A stretch of 64,000 nt of DNA from a virus. Shown piece after piece: positions 56,374-64,000 of the stretch. The notes beneath the pieces are model-generated. The model was not told where the DNA came from. It did not search any database and saw only the letters and a program-made list of their open reading frames with translations. Positions within the stretch are counted from its first letter, which is position 1; every line of letters begins with the position of its first letter. The position numbers and the translations under genes were made by a program. The stretch is from positions 1 through 64,000 of IMG/VR virus record IMGVR_UViG_3300021519_000916, one strand, 5' to 3'.

Positions 56374-56807
56374 TGGAAGAACTACAAAAAGCCGCTAAGA
56401 TAGCATTTGCCTCAGAATTTAGTTTTTATCTAAAGGCACATTTCTTTCACTGGAACGTAGAAGGTATCAACTTCCGTGAACTACACGATTTGTTTGGAAC
56501 GATCTACGAAGAAGTATATGGTAGTATTGATGACTTTGCTGAAAAGATCCGTGCCTTGGGTGCGTATGCGCCAGGTAGTAACAGTCGCTTTAGTATGCTT
56601 AGTCGTATAGAAGATGAAACCGATGTGCTACCCGCTGAACAAATGGTTGTTGAACTATTACAAGATAGCGACAACATGGTTAAAATTTTAAAACGTGTAT
56701 ACGACATCGCCGAGGCTGCTGGCGAACATGGTTTCTCTAACTTCTTGGCTGAACGTATGGATGCACATCGCAAGCACAGCTGGCAATTGCGTGCCACAGC
56801 AAAATGA
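56373..56807 (+). CDS. Dps/ferritin-like protein
   Basis: The 144-residue protein looks like a Dps family member: FYLKAHFFHWNVEGINFRE with His26 and the iron-site region GTIYEEVYGSIDDFAEKIR near residue 45, and a final helix MDAHRKHSWQLRA. Dps proteins form 12-mer shells that oxidise iron with peroxide and protect DNA. At 144 residues it is shorter than most Dps (155-190). A phage copy could guard newly made DNA or the capsid-packaged DNA against oxidation. Overlaps neighbours by 1 and 4 bases. Confidence 0.82.
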   Translation: MEELQKAAKIAFASEFSFYLKAHFFHWNVEGINFRELHDLFGTIYEEVYGSIDDFAEKIRALGAYAPGSNSRFSMLSRIEDETDVLPAEQMVVELLQDSDNMVKILKRVYDIAEAAGEHGFSNFLAERMDAHRKHSWQLRATAK

Positions 56808-57754
56808 AAGTAAACGAAGTCTTATTGGAAAATAAGAATAATGCTTTTATTAAGCAACATATCCAATGGCTTGCAGATCAATTGGATATTAAAAAACTAC
56901 CAAAGATCACATTATTAAACGATCCTGTTGATACAACGTTTGGCCAATATGATCCAAACACTAAAAGTATTAAGTTAGTAACAGGTGGACGACATCCAGT
57001 TGATGTGTTGCGTACATTGGCACACGAACTGACACATTACAAACAAGATATTGAAAATAACTTACCCGATGGTGCTGGTGAAACTGGCACCGACCAAGAA
57101 AACGAAGCAAATGCTAATGCTGGTATTGTCATGAGAGATTTTGCACAAGAGAATCCAGATCAGTTCGGTTTGGATAAAGGTGCATTGGCCGAAGGCAAAA
57201 TTGCCGAGGTAAATGACGAATGGTTTAAACAAGGTGCATTTAAAACTTTTAAGAAAGCCGCCCCAGTTAAGTATCAACTTGCACAACAACACGGGACAGT
57301 TGACACCTTAGAAGGTCCAGTTAGATATGAAGCGGGTCATTATATAATGACAGGCCCTAAAGGCGAACGATATCCTATCTCTCCAGACAAGTTCAATACA
57401 TTATATGATGACAATGGCGACGGAACTGCTACCCCCAAGAAAATTTCTAAGTTAGCTAAACTAGCCGACCACGATGGTGTACTACATACCAGTTGGGGTG
57501 ATCTGCAATACACAAAAGGTAATGATTATATCGTACGCCATGGTACCGGTGATTATGGTGCTGTTAAAAAAGATATTTTTGCACAGACATACAATAATCC
57601 TGAGCAAGGTGTGGCGGAACATATCGTTAAGCACGGTAGCCAATTTCGTTTGCTTAGTAAAAAAGGTAAGAACTTAGGTACATTCCCTTCACACAAAGCC
57701 GCGGCCAAACACGAAGGCGAAGTTGAATACTTTAAGGCACATCCTAAGAAATGA
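56804..57754 (+). CDS. Zinc metallopeptidase with two PGDYG-like domains
   Basis: The 316-residue protein has a zincin motif LAHELTHYKQD (His74, Glu75, His78) and a further Glu in NEANANAG near residue 105. After a linker it has two PGDYG-like domains, YEAGHYIMTGPKGERYPIS near residue 178 and YTKGNDYIVRHGTGDYG near residue 233, and a C-terminal HGSQFRLLSKKGKNLGTF domain with the EQGVAE motif. It may mature virion proteins or act on host proteins. Substrate unknown. Overlaps the Dps gene by 4 bases. Confidence 0.65.
   Translation: MKVNEVLLENKNNAFIKQHIQWLADQLDIKKLPKITLLNDPVDTTFGQYDPNTKSIKLVTGGRHPVDVLRTLAHELTHYKQDIENNLPDGAGETGTDQENEANANAGIVMRDFAQENPDQFGLDKGALAEGKIAEVNDEWFKQGAFKTFKKAAPVKYQLAQQHGTVDTLEGPVRYEAGHYIMTGPKGERYPISPDKFNTLYDDNGDGTATPKKISKLAKLADHDGVLHTSWGDLQYTKGNDYIVRHGTGDYGAVKKDIFAQTYNNPEQGVAEHIVKHGSQFRLLSKKGKNLGTFPSHKAAAKHEGEVEYFKAHPKK
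57602..57619 (+). repeat. 18-base direct repeat, copy 2
   Basis: Exact copy of gagcaaggtgtggcggaa (EQGVAE) inside the metallopeptidase gene; copy 1 lies at 56269-56286. Confidence 0.75.
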
Positions 57755-57822
57755 ACGAATACCCAGTATACCCAGAAGACGACGGCTATGATAGTCCACG
57801 AAATCCTTTCAGCCCAGCCTGA
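57751..57822 (+). CDS. Possible 23-residue coupled small peptide
   Basis: ATG overlaps the metallopeptidase TGA (ATGA); the frame reads MNEYPVYPEDDGYDSPRNPF and stops at 57822, overlapping the next gene's start region. It may be a real micropeptide or a coupling ORF that lets ribosomes reach the next gene. Weak evidence. Confidence 0.3.
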   Translation: MNEYPVYPEDDGYDSPRNPFSPA

Positions 57823-58240
57823 TCCCAAGGCAGAATTAGATGCTATACTTGCTAAATGTTGCGAGATGATTCTTGATGGGCAAACAAAAGAGCCAGACCA
57901 TTATGGGATGGTTGCGGCCTGTGTAGTTTGCCCAGGAGGCAAAAAAGTTTGCCGTACTAGTTATAAAGAAGATGACAAGTATGTACACGCAGAACGTGCC
58001 GCAATAGATGCCTGTGGCGAAGTTGACCCGGACTGTATGATTGTCACTACCTTAAGTCCTTGTAATCGCCCAATGGATGACCGATATCGTGAAAGCTGTG
58101 AGGATTTAATTGCCGAGTATGGTATTAAGCATGTCTATTGTGGATATAAAGATCCAAGCCAAAAACAAGATACCAGCGTTGAAACAGAAAATACAAAACT
58201 TAAAGAGCTTTGTAAAAAGTTCGCAGATACTTTTTTATGA
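57788..58240 (+). CDS. Zinc-dependent nucleotide/pyrimidine deaminase-like protein (RibD-like)
   Basis: The 150-residue protein has the cytidine-deaminase-superfamily zinc motif: HAE at residues 67-69, PC at 91-92 and Cys104. The pattern HAERAAIDACGEVD then LSPCNRPMDDRYRESCEDLI and HVYCGYKDPS resembles the deaminase half of RibD, though the Cys-Cys spacing is longer (11 instead of 8). Substrate may be a pyrimidine or riboflavin intermediate. It overlaps the micropeptide and the HAD gene (4 bases). Confidence 0.7.
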   Translation: MIVHEILSAQPDPKAELDAILAKCCEMILDGQTKEPDHYGMVAACVVCPGGKKVCRTSYKEDDKYVHAERAAIDACGEVDPDCMIVTTLSPCNRPMDDRYRESCEDLIAEYGIKHVYCGYKDPSQKQDTSVETENTKLKELCKKFADTFL

Positions 58241-58839
58241 AATCAAGCGAAATACAACCACGTAAGTTAGTTATATTTGATATCGATGATACGCTGGTAC
58301 ATACACAGACCAAAGTCCGCGTTATCAAACACGGTGCTGTTGTTAATAACTTAAACAGTCATGAATTTACCCATTACAAACTACAACCAGGCGAATCATT
58401 TGATTTTGAAAACTTTCGTAACGCACACGACTTCTTTCATAATAGTAAACCTATTATTCCAATGATCAATCAACTCAAGCACGATATCAATACCGGCAAT
58501 AAAGTTGTTATGGTTACAGCCCGTGCAGACTTTGATGATAGAGAATTGTTCCTGGATACATTTCGCAAATATGGTGTAGACATGAGTAAAGTACATGTAT
58601 ACCGTGCAGGTAATATGCAAGGTAAGGTACCAATTGAACACAAGAAAAAATCTATAATAAAAAATTTACTGAATCAAGACAAATATACAAAAGCTATTAT
58701 GTACGATGACGCTAAACCAAATTTGGATCTGTTTGTGAGCCTTAAACACGAACACCCAACTACTAAATTTTATGCATGGCATGTAAGTTTAGAGGGACAG
58801 GCCAGCGAATATCAGCGTTCGGACGAAGAACACCCTTAG
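58237..58839 (+). CDS. HAD-superfamily phosphatase-like protein
   Basis: The 200-residue protein has HAD motif I IFDIDDTL near residue 15, motif II VMVTARADFDD near residue 90, a Lys in the middle (KKKSIIKNL) and motif IV IMYDDAKPN near residue 163. HAD enzymes dephosphorylate nucleotides, sugars or nucleic-acid ends (as in T4 polynucleotide kinase 3'-phosphatase). Substrate unknown. Overlaps the deaminase by 4 bases, suggesting joint action on a nucleotide. Confidence 0.78.
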   Translation: MKSSEIQPRKLVIFDIDDTLVHTQTKVRVIKHGAVVNNLNSHEFTHYKLQPGESFDFENFRNAHDFFHNSKPIIPMINQLKHDINTGNKVVMVTARADFDDRELFLDTFRKYGVDMSKVHVYRAGNMQGKVPIEHKKKSIIKNLLNQDKYTKAIMYDDAKPNLDLFVSLKHEHPTTKFYAWHVSLEGQASEYQRSDEEHP

Positions 58840-58911
58840 GACCCGTTTAATTACGGTGGTGTAGGTTTTGCCGCTACCTTTCAAATATTATGGAGTCGTG
58901 CCCGGAATGTA

Positions 58912-58941
58912 TTTGGAAAAAGCGGCTTTCTCTTTTCCAAA
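58912..58941. other. Hairpin in the 160-base gap before the DsbA-like gene
   Basis: TTTGGAAAA (58912-58920) pairs with TTTTCCAAA (58933-58941). No clear T-run follows, so it is not a classical terminator. It precedes a promoter at 58949. Confidence 0.5.
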
Positions 58942-58948
58942 ACTTCTC

Positions 58949-58977
58949 TTGCAATTTTAAATAAGTAACTGTATAAT
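58949..58977 (+). promoter_or_regulatory. Sigma70-type promoter
   Basis: TTGCAA at 58949-58954, 17-base spacer, TATAAT at 58972-58977. The spacer also contains TTAAATAAG, a weak late-type box. It precedes the gene at 59001 with its AGGAGAC site. Confidence 0.7.
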
Positions 58978-59000
58978 AAATCAATTAACTAGGAGACTTT

Positions 59001-59270
59001 ATGTCATCAAATGGACCGCGCATGTTTAGTGCAGAACAAAAAGCAAAACTTACACAAATTATTAACGAAGGTATGGGTGTACTTCAAGAAGTTGAAGACC
59101 TTAATGCAGGACTTAATGATACCATTAAAGCTATTGCTGAAGAAATGGAAATTAAACCAGCTATTCTAAAGAAAGCAATTAAAATTGCCCAAAAGTCTAG
59201 ACTTGGCGAAATGAATCAGGATCACGAAGAGCTCAATACTATTCTTGAGACAGTGGGCAAAACGCTTTGA
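59001..59270 (+). CDS. DsbA-like dsDNA-binding protein (T4 type)
   Basis: The 89-residue protein has the size (T4 DsbA is 89) and helical plan of T4-like DsbA: a Lys-rich helix (EQKAKLTQIINEGMGVLQEV), a DTIKAIAEEMEIKP helix, and KKAIKIAQKSRLGEM. T4 DsbA binds double-stranded DNA near late promoters. Position before the polymerase agrees with some T4-like phages. Match is by length and pattern, not a strict motif. Confidence 0.55.
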   Translation: MSSNGPRMFSAEQKAKLTQIINEGMGVLQEVEDLNAGLNDTIKAIAEEMEIKPAILKKAIKIAQKSRLGEMNQDHEELNTILETVGKTL

Positions 59271-59275
59271 TTAAT

Positions 59276-59575
59276 ATGCTTGAAGGGTGGTTTAATACCA
59301 CCTGGCATTTTGCCAAAACAGATTATCAAGATTGGCCATTGCGGTTCACTCTTGAAATGGTTGCATGGGCTGTAAGCATTGGCTGTAGTTTAGGTATGAT
59401 GCTTACTGTACCTAACCCACCGTTGATCTGGCTGTACCCTGCCTGGATAACAGGTTGCGTGATTTATTGTTGGGCGGCGTGGACTAGAGGTTCTTTTGGA
59501 ATGATGGCAAATTATTTGCTATTGAGCACAATTGATTTAATAGCACTTGGCCGCATGATAAGTAAAGTAGTATAA
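59276..59575 (+). CDS. Small membrane protein, unknown function
   Basis: The 99-residue protein starts at ATG 59276 (or TTG 59267 overlapping the previous stop). It has three membrane segments in about residues 28-45, 49-68 and 75-95 (WAVSIGCSLGMMLTVP, YPAWITGCVIYCWAAW). I recall similar membrane proteins in T4-like phages near the polymerase. Perhaps a small transporter; unknown. Confidence 0.6.
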   Translation: MLEGWFNTTWHFAKTDYQDWPLRFTLEMVAWAVSIGCSLGMMLTVPNPPLIWLYPAWITGCVIYCWAAWTRGSFGMMANYLLLSTIDLIALGRMISKVV

Positions 59576-59646
59576 TGTATCAAGGGTCGCTCACTTAACG
59601 AGCATGTAGAGTATGTGCGGGCTATAAGTCGCATTGGAGATTTTAA

Positions 59647-62313
59647 TTGAGTTACATTGACGCTCTCTTTGATAGAGACAAAGATAGGATTCATGTAGTT
59701 GAACGTGTAAATGGTGAGCGGGTATATAAAGAATATCCAGCTAACTACACATTCTACTATGATGATCAAAAAGGCAAGTATCGTACCATCTACGATACTC
59801 CCGTTTCTAAATTCACCACACGCAACGGTAAAGAATTTCATAAAGAGATTCGTGTTAATTCCAACAAGAGATTGTGGGAATCGGACATAAACCCAATCTT
59901 CCGTTGCTTAGAAGATAATTACTCCGGAATTGAATCTCCAAAACTACACACATGTTTTTTTGACATTGAAGTAGACTTTGATCCGGAACGTGGCTACAGT
60001 AAGCCCGACGATCCATTTAATGCCATTACAAGTATTTCACTGTACATGGATTGGATGGATAAACTTGTAACCCTTGTTGTTCCACCTAAGAGCTATTCTT
60101 GGGAGTCTGCTGAAGAAATTTGTAAAAACTTTGACAACTGTTATTTGTTTGAAAACGAAGCAGACATGCTTAACACGTTTTTAGACTTAATAGATGATGC
60201 AGATATATTAAGTGGTTGGAACTCCGAAGGGTACGATATCCCATATACCACAATGCGTATAAATCGTGTATTGAGCAAAGATGACACACGACGCCTATGC
60301 CTATGGGGACAATTTCCTAAACAGCGGACATTTGAACGTTTTGGTGCAGAGAACCTAACATTTGATTTAATTGGTCGTGTGCATATGGACTATATGCAAT
60401 TGTACCGTAAGTATACATACGAAGAAAGACACTCTTACTCATTAGATGCTATCGGCGAATACGAAGAAGTCGGTAGTAAAGTAGCCTATGAAGGCACATT
60501 GGATCAACTCTATAATAAAGAGTTTTCTAAATTCATAGACTACAATCGCCAGGATACTATGTTGTTGGCCAAGTTGGATAAGAAGTTACGCTTCTTAGAT
60601 CTTGCAAATGAACTTGCACATGATAATACTGTACTGTTACCAACCACAATGGGTGCGGTTGCTGTGACGGAACAAGCTATTATTAACGAAGCTCATCAAC
60701 GTGGTATGATTACACCTAACCGGAGATCAAGAGATGACCAAGGAAATACGCAAGCCGCAGGTGCCTATGTTGCTTATCCCAAAAGGGGCATTCACGAATA
60801 CATTGGCGCAATCGACATCAACTCGCTCTATCCCTCGGCTATTAGAGCCCTTAACATGGGGCCAGAAACTATCGTTGGGCAACTCAAACAAACAATGACT
60901 GACAAGTATATTGCAGACAAGATGGCCGCAGGGTCGTCATTTGCAGATGCTTGGGAAAATATGTTTGGTAGCATAGAGTATCAAGCGGTAATGAATATGG
61001 AAATAGGCACAGAGATTACCATTGACTGGGAAGGTAGTAACAGTACTGTACATTCAGCCTCTGAAGTATGGCATATGATTTTTGATTCTCGCCAGCCATG
61101 GACGTTAAGTGCCAACGGAACTATATTTAAGTACGACATGAAAGGTATTATCCCCGGACTATTAGAAAGATGGTATGCTGAACGAAAAGAAATGCAAGCA
61201 AAGAAAAAGGCCGCAGAAACTCCTGAAGAAACTGCCTTCTGGGACAAGCGGCAATTGGTTAAAAAAATTAACCTCAATAGCCTGTATGGCGCCATCCTTA
61301 ACCCGGGGTGCAGGTTCTTCGATCATAGGATTGGCCAAAGTACGACGCTTACGGGGAGGATTATTGCGAAGCACATGGACGCCCATGTCAACGAAGCTAT
61401 TACAGGTGAATACAACCACGTCGGCGAAGCGATTATCTACGGTGATACAGACTCGGTCTATTTCTCAGCCTGGCCGGCGCTTAAAGAAGAAATAGCCACG
61501 GGACGTATGGAATGGAACAGAGAGATCTGTGTCCAACTATACGATACTATTGCAGATAGCGTAAATGAATCATTCCCTGGATTCATGGAACGTGCATGCC
61601 ATGTTCCACGTGATATGGGTACCATTATTAAAGGTGGTAGAGAAATGGTTGCCAGCAAAGGTCTGTTTATTAAAAAGAAACGCTATGCTGTATTGATTTA
61701 CGATCTTGAAAACAATAGATTGGACACACATGGTAAGCCTGGCAAAGTAAAAGCCATGGGTCTTGACCTTAAGCGCAGTGATACTCCCAAGGTAGTACAA
61801 AACTTCCTAAGCGAGATCCTATTAGAAGTACTAACTGGTACTGGTAATGTTAAACAAAAGGTAATTGACAAAGTTCGTGATTTTAAATTACTCTTTGCAG
61901 AACGACCGGCGTGGGAAAAAGGTACACCTAAACGTGTAAACAATTTAACCAAGTATACAGCAGAAGAAGCACGTCTTGGTAAGGCAAATATGCCGGGACA
62001 CGTTCGTGCCGCAATGAATTGGAATAACCTTAAACGTATGCACGGAGATAATTATTCCATGGCAATTGTTGACGGAATGAAAACTGTTGTGTGTAAACTC
62101 AGAGACAACCCACTGGGATATACCAGTGTTGGCTATCCTACAGACGGAACTCATATTCCACAGTGGTTTAAAGATTTGCCTTTTGACCAAGACAGTATGG
62201 AAATGGGAATTGTAGATCAAAAAGTAGAAAACTTACTGGGTGTGCTTGAATGGCAAATTGCCGAAAGCACAGATATTAAAACAACATTTGATGCATTGTT
62301 TACCTTTGAGTAA
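59647..62313 (+). CDS. Family B DNA polymerase (T4 gp43-like)
   Basis: The 888-residue replicative polymerase (T4 gp43 898). The exonuclease motif Exo I is FFDIEVDFD near residue 105. Polymerase motifs are DINSLYPSAIRALN near 390 (A), KKINLNSLYGA near 540 (B) and YGDTDSVY near 598 (C). Translation starts at TTG 59647 after a GGAGATTT site, the only start that fits the 888-residue length; a shorter ATG form would lose the N-terminus. It works with the clamp and clamp loader. A small hairpin, GCTC-ACTTAAC-GAGC, lies upstream and may serve autoregulation as in T4. Confidence 0.95.
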   Translation: MSYIDALFDRDKDRIHVVERVNGERVYKEYPANYTFYYDDQKGKYRTIYDTPVSKFTTRNGKEFHKEIRVNSNKRLWESDINPIFRCLEDNYSGIESPKLHTCFFDIEVDFDPERGYSKPDDPFNAITSISLYMDWMDKLVTLVVPPKSYSWESAEEICKNFDNCYLFENEADMLNTFLDLIDDADILSGWNSEGYDIPYTTMRINRVLSKDDTRRLCLWGQFPKQRTFERFGAENLTFDLIGRVHMDYMQLYRKYTYEERHSYSLDAIGEYEEVGSKVAYEGTLDQLYNKEFSKFIDYNRQDTMLLAKLDKKLRFLDLANELAHDNTVLLPTTMGAVAVTEQAIINEAHQRGMITPNRRSRDDQGNTQAAGAYVAYPKRGIHEYIGAIDINSLYPSAIRALNMGPETIVGQLKQTMTDKYIADKMAAGSSFADAWENMFGSIEYQAVMNMEIGTEITIDWEGSNSTVHSASEVWHMIFDSRQPWTLSANGTIFKYDMKGIIPGLLERWYAERKEMQAKKKAAETPEETAFWDKRQLVKKINLNSLYGAILNPGCRFFDHRIGQSTTLTGRIIAKHMDAHVNEAITGEYNHVGEAIIYGDTDSVYFSAWPALKEEIATGRMEWNREICVQLYDTIADSVNESFPGFMERACHVPRDMGTIIKGGREMVASKGLFIKKKRYAVLIYDLENNRLDTHGKPGKVKAMGLDLKRSDTPKVVQNFLSEILLEVLTGTGNVKQKVIDKVRDFKLLFAERPAWEKGTPKRVNNLTKYTAEEARLGKANMPGHVRAAMNWNNLKRMHGDNYSMAIVDGMKTVVCKLRDNPLGYTSVGYPTDGTHIPQWFKDLPFDQDSMEMGIVDQKVENLLGVLEWQIAESTDIKTTFDALFTFE

Positions 62314-62316
62314 GTT

Positions 62317-63327
62317 ATGGCTCTGTACGATCTAGTTACCTTAAAAACACAACTAACCGAAGCGTTAGATGTTGCTCCGTCAATTGAAAAATTAACAGAA
62401 CTGCGTACGGCTATTTTAAATATTAAGTTACAGGTACAACAGTTAACACCAGAACAAATAGAATACATCGATAGCATGGTAGCACATTATGATAATGTAA
62501 TTGCAATTGCCACTGCCCCTGTTAATAGTAATAAAGAGTTTTTGCGTAAAATTGATACAGAAATTAACGAAATTACTCACCGTTTATTTGCGGGCAACTA
62601 TGATTTAGAAAACAGACCCGGTGACGTTCACTTTGTTAGACGCAGTAGACGCATTAGTATCGAAGGGCAATTTGATGATAACCAACACGTAATTCGACAA
62701 AAGATAGCCACTAGAACCAGTTGGAAATATCCATCATTAGAAATTGGATGTCGTGACGGTGAATGGACTCAGCATTTAATAGCTGCCGACCCTTTATATG
62801 TAGTTGATTTCCATCAAGAGTTTCTTGACTTTACCACGGGACGTTTTCCAACTGAATATCAACGTAGATTGCGTTCATACAGAATAGTCGACCACAATTT
62901 AAAAATGTTACCACAAGGAGTGTTTGGTTTTATTTTTAGTTGGGGATATTTTAACTATGTTAGTGTAGATACAATGAAACAGTACCTAAAGCAAATACAC
63001 GATCTTTTGCGGCCAGGTGGTACATTTATGTTTACATACAACGATGGTGATACGCCAAATGGTGCAGGTATGGCAGAAAACTTTGCACAAACCTATATGC
63101 CAAAAAGTCTGTTAATACCATTGGTCAATAGTATTGGGTTTAGTGTGATTGAGGAATCTAGATTTAGTACTCACATTAGTTGGCTTGAAATTAAAAAGCC
63201 CGGAATACTACATACCATCAAGACACATCAAGTTTTAGGTGAAATTAAAAAGAGAGAAGACTCTATATTATCCTTGACAAATTTCATTGGAAGCACTATA
63301 ATAGATAATACACAGGAGAAGCTATGA
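62317..63327 (+). CDS. Methyltransferase-like protein with coiled-coil N-terminus
   Basis: The 336-residue protein has an N-terminal helical domain (residues 1-90, LKTQLTEALDVAPSIEKLTE), then a class I methyltransferase: motif I SLEIGCRDGEWTQHL near residue 147, an acidic Val-Val-Asp (YVVDFHQ) after strand 2, and FIFSWGYFNY and DLLRPGGTFMFTY in the later part. Starts three bases after the polymerase stop. Target may be a nucleic acid or small molecule; unknown. Confidence 0.65.
   Translation: MALYDLVTLKTQLTEALDVAPSIEKLTELRTAILNIKLQVQQLTPEQIEYIDSMVAHYDNVIAIATAPVNSNKEFLRKIDTEINEITHRLFAGNYDLENRPGDVHFVRRSRRISIEGQFDDNQHVIRQKIATRTSWKYPSLEIGCRDGEWTQHLIAADPLYVVDFHQEFLDFTTGRFPTEYQRRLRSYRIVDHNLKMLPQGVFGFIFSWGYFNYVSVDTMKQYLKQIHDLLRPGGTFMFTYNDGDTPNGAGMAENFAQTYMPKSLLIPLVNSIGFSVIEESRFSTHISWLEIKKPGILHTIKTHQVLGEIKKREDSILSLTNFIGSTIIDNTQEKL
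63274..63302 (+). promoter_or_regulatory. Consensus sigma70-type promoter
   Basis: Perfect TTGACA (63274-63279), 17-base spacer, TATAAT (63297-63302), inside the end of the previous gene, 21 bases before the clamp ATG. The strongest promoter match in the window. Confidence 0.85.
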
Positions 63328-64000
63328 AAGATTATTTGCAAGACATCGTACAACATACACATGGACTAGGTACAATTGACTTAGTCAAGATTACCGGAAC
63401 CGATACAGACACTACTATTAACTCTGTAGCAGAAGATCGTAGCGTGATTGTTGAAGCTAAATTTAAAAAAGCACACCCAGATTTCGTTGGAACATTTGGT
63501 ATGCCAAACTTGGGCAAACTTCATACTATTTTGAATATCCCCGAGTATAAAGAAGATGCTAAATTAACAATTACACGCCAAAATCGCAATGGCGAAGATA
63601 CACCAAATGGTGTTCATTTTGAAAACAAAGCCGGTGACTTTAAAAACGATTATCGCTTTATGGATGCCGCAGTTGTTAACGACAAACTTAAATCAGTTAA
63701 GTTTAAAGGTGTAACATGGGGTGTTGATATTGTTCCAACAAATCAAAACATTCAGCGCCTTCGTTTCCAAGCCAGTGCTAACAGCGAAGAAACTACATTT
63801 GCCGCTAAAGTTGAGAATGGTAATTTGAATTTTTACTTTGGTGATGCTTCTAGCCACGCAGGTAACTTTGTATTCCAAGCAGGCGTGAGTGGAACATTGA
63901 CTACATCGTGGGCATGGCCAGTTAGTGCTGTTATTGCCATCCTGGGACTGTCTGGCGACAAGACCTTTAAATTTAGTGATCAAGGTGCATCGATGATCAC
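63324..64000 (+). CDS. Sliding clamp (T4 gp45-like), partial
   Basis: The open frame from ATG 63324, after a CAGGAGAAG site, reaches the window end: 225 residues are visible, near the full T4 size (228). It looks like a clamp by its alternating strands and blocks such as AEDRSVIVEAKF, FGMPNLGKLHTILNIPEY near residue 62 and DYRFMDAAV. It is expected to encircle DNA as a trimer and hold the polymerase. The C-terminus is missing. Confidence 0.75.
   Translation, partial: MKDYLQDIVQHTHGLGTIDLVKITGTDTDTTINSVAEDRSVIVEAKFKKAHPDFVGTFGMPNLGKLHTILNIPEYKEDAKLTITRQNRNGEDTPNGVHFENKAGDFKNDYRFMDAAVVNDKLKSVKFKGVTWGVDIVPTNQNIQRLRFQASANSEETTFAAKVENGNLNFYFGDASSHAGNFVFQAGVSGTLTTSWAWPVSAVIAILGLSGDKTFKFSDQGASMI

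Noticed and set aside
58840-59000. tRNA or small RNA in the 160-base gap
   Set aside because: The only structure is a simple hairpin; no cloverleaf or CCA end is visible.
1-64000. Prophage or plasmid origin
   Set aside because: No integrase, repressor module, attachment site or partition genes were found, while a T4-type replication and late promoter set is present.

Overview
The window is one continuous piece of a large T4-like tailed phage genome. No integrase, tRNA, CRISPR array or insertion sequence is visible. The T4-type core consists of a family B DNA polymerase (gp43), a sliding clamp (gp45, cut by the window end), a clamp-loader ATPase (gp44), an ATP-dependent DNA ligase, a GroES/gp31-like co-chaperonin, a DsbA-like DNA-binding protein, PhoH, MazG and long tail proteins. 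Genes are densely packed, often with ATGA or 1-base overlaps. The host cannot be read directly. Strong sigma70-type promoters (TTGACA-17-TATAAT) point to a bacterial host with a standard housekeeping sigma factor. Three TctC-like binding proteins, a family expanded in Burkholderiales, and Gram-negative spanin-like lipoproteins make an aquatic proteobacterium, perhaps a betaproteobacterium, a reasonable inference.

Layout. 1-15.3 kb: mostly short early-type genes (zinc-binding proteins, a DUF1281-like protein, ligase, SGNH hydrolase, metallophosphoesterase, HTH protein, many unknowns), then three host-like genes: translation initiation factor IF-1, an Fe/Mn superoxide dismutase and an A-type Fe-S carrier. 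15.3-22.9 kb: tail fibre or adhesin genes. 22.9-28.9 kb: MazG, a DnaE-like fragment, GroES-like, clamp loader and small proteins. 29.0-42.7 kb: an unusual accessory block with three DctP-like and three TctC-like solute-binding proteins, three PP-loop enzymes, a diiron ferritin-like protein, a 2OG-Fe(II) oxygenase-like protein, a sulfotransferase-like protein and a DUF2061 membrane protein. It is interrupted by a minus-strand segment (DctP-like, PhoH, methyltransferase). 42.7-46.6 kb: conserved phage proteins and a lysis cassette (GH19 endolysin, membrane protein, two lipoproteins, holin-like). 46.7-49.8 kb: DnaJ and ClpA-like chaperones. 50-58.8 kb: glycosyltransferase, nucleotidyltransferase, virion-like proteins, Dps, metallopeptidase, deaminase and HAD phosphatase. 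59-64 kb: DsbA-like, polymerase, methyltransferase, clamp.

Regulation seems to use two promoter classes. Housekeeping-type promoters lie mainly before early genes, and several place +1 at or next to the start codon, predicting leaderless mRNAs. T4-late-like TATAAATA boxes lie before tail, lysis and accessory-block genes. Several hairpins overlap promoters, giving compact terminator-promoter joints.

The likeliest new system is the 29-42.7 kb block. It pairs signal-peptide-less DctP-like proteins with secreted TctC-like proteins and redox or sulfur-type enzymes, without any transporter membrane subunit, apparently under late control. Its function is not known from the sequence.
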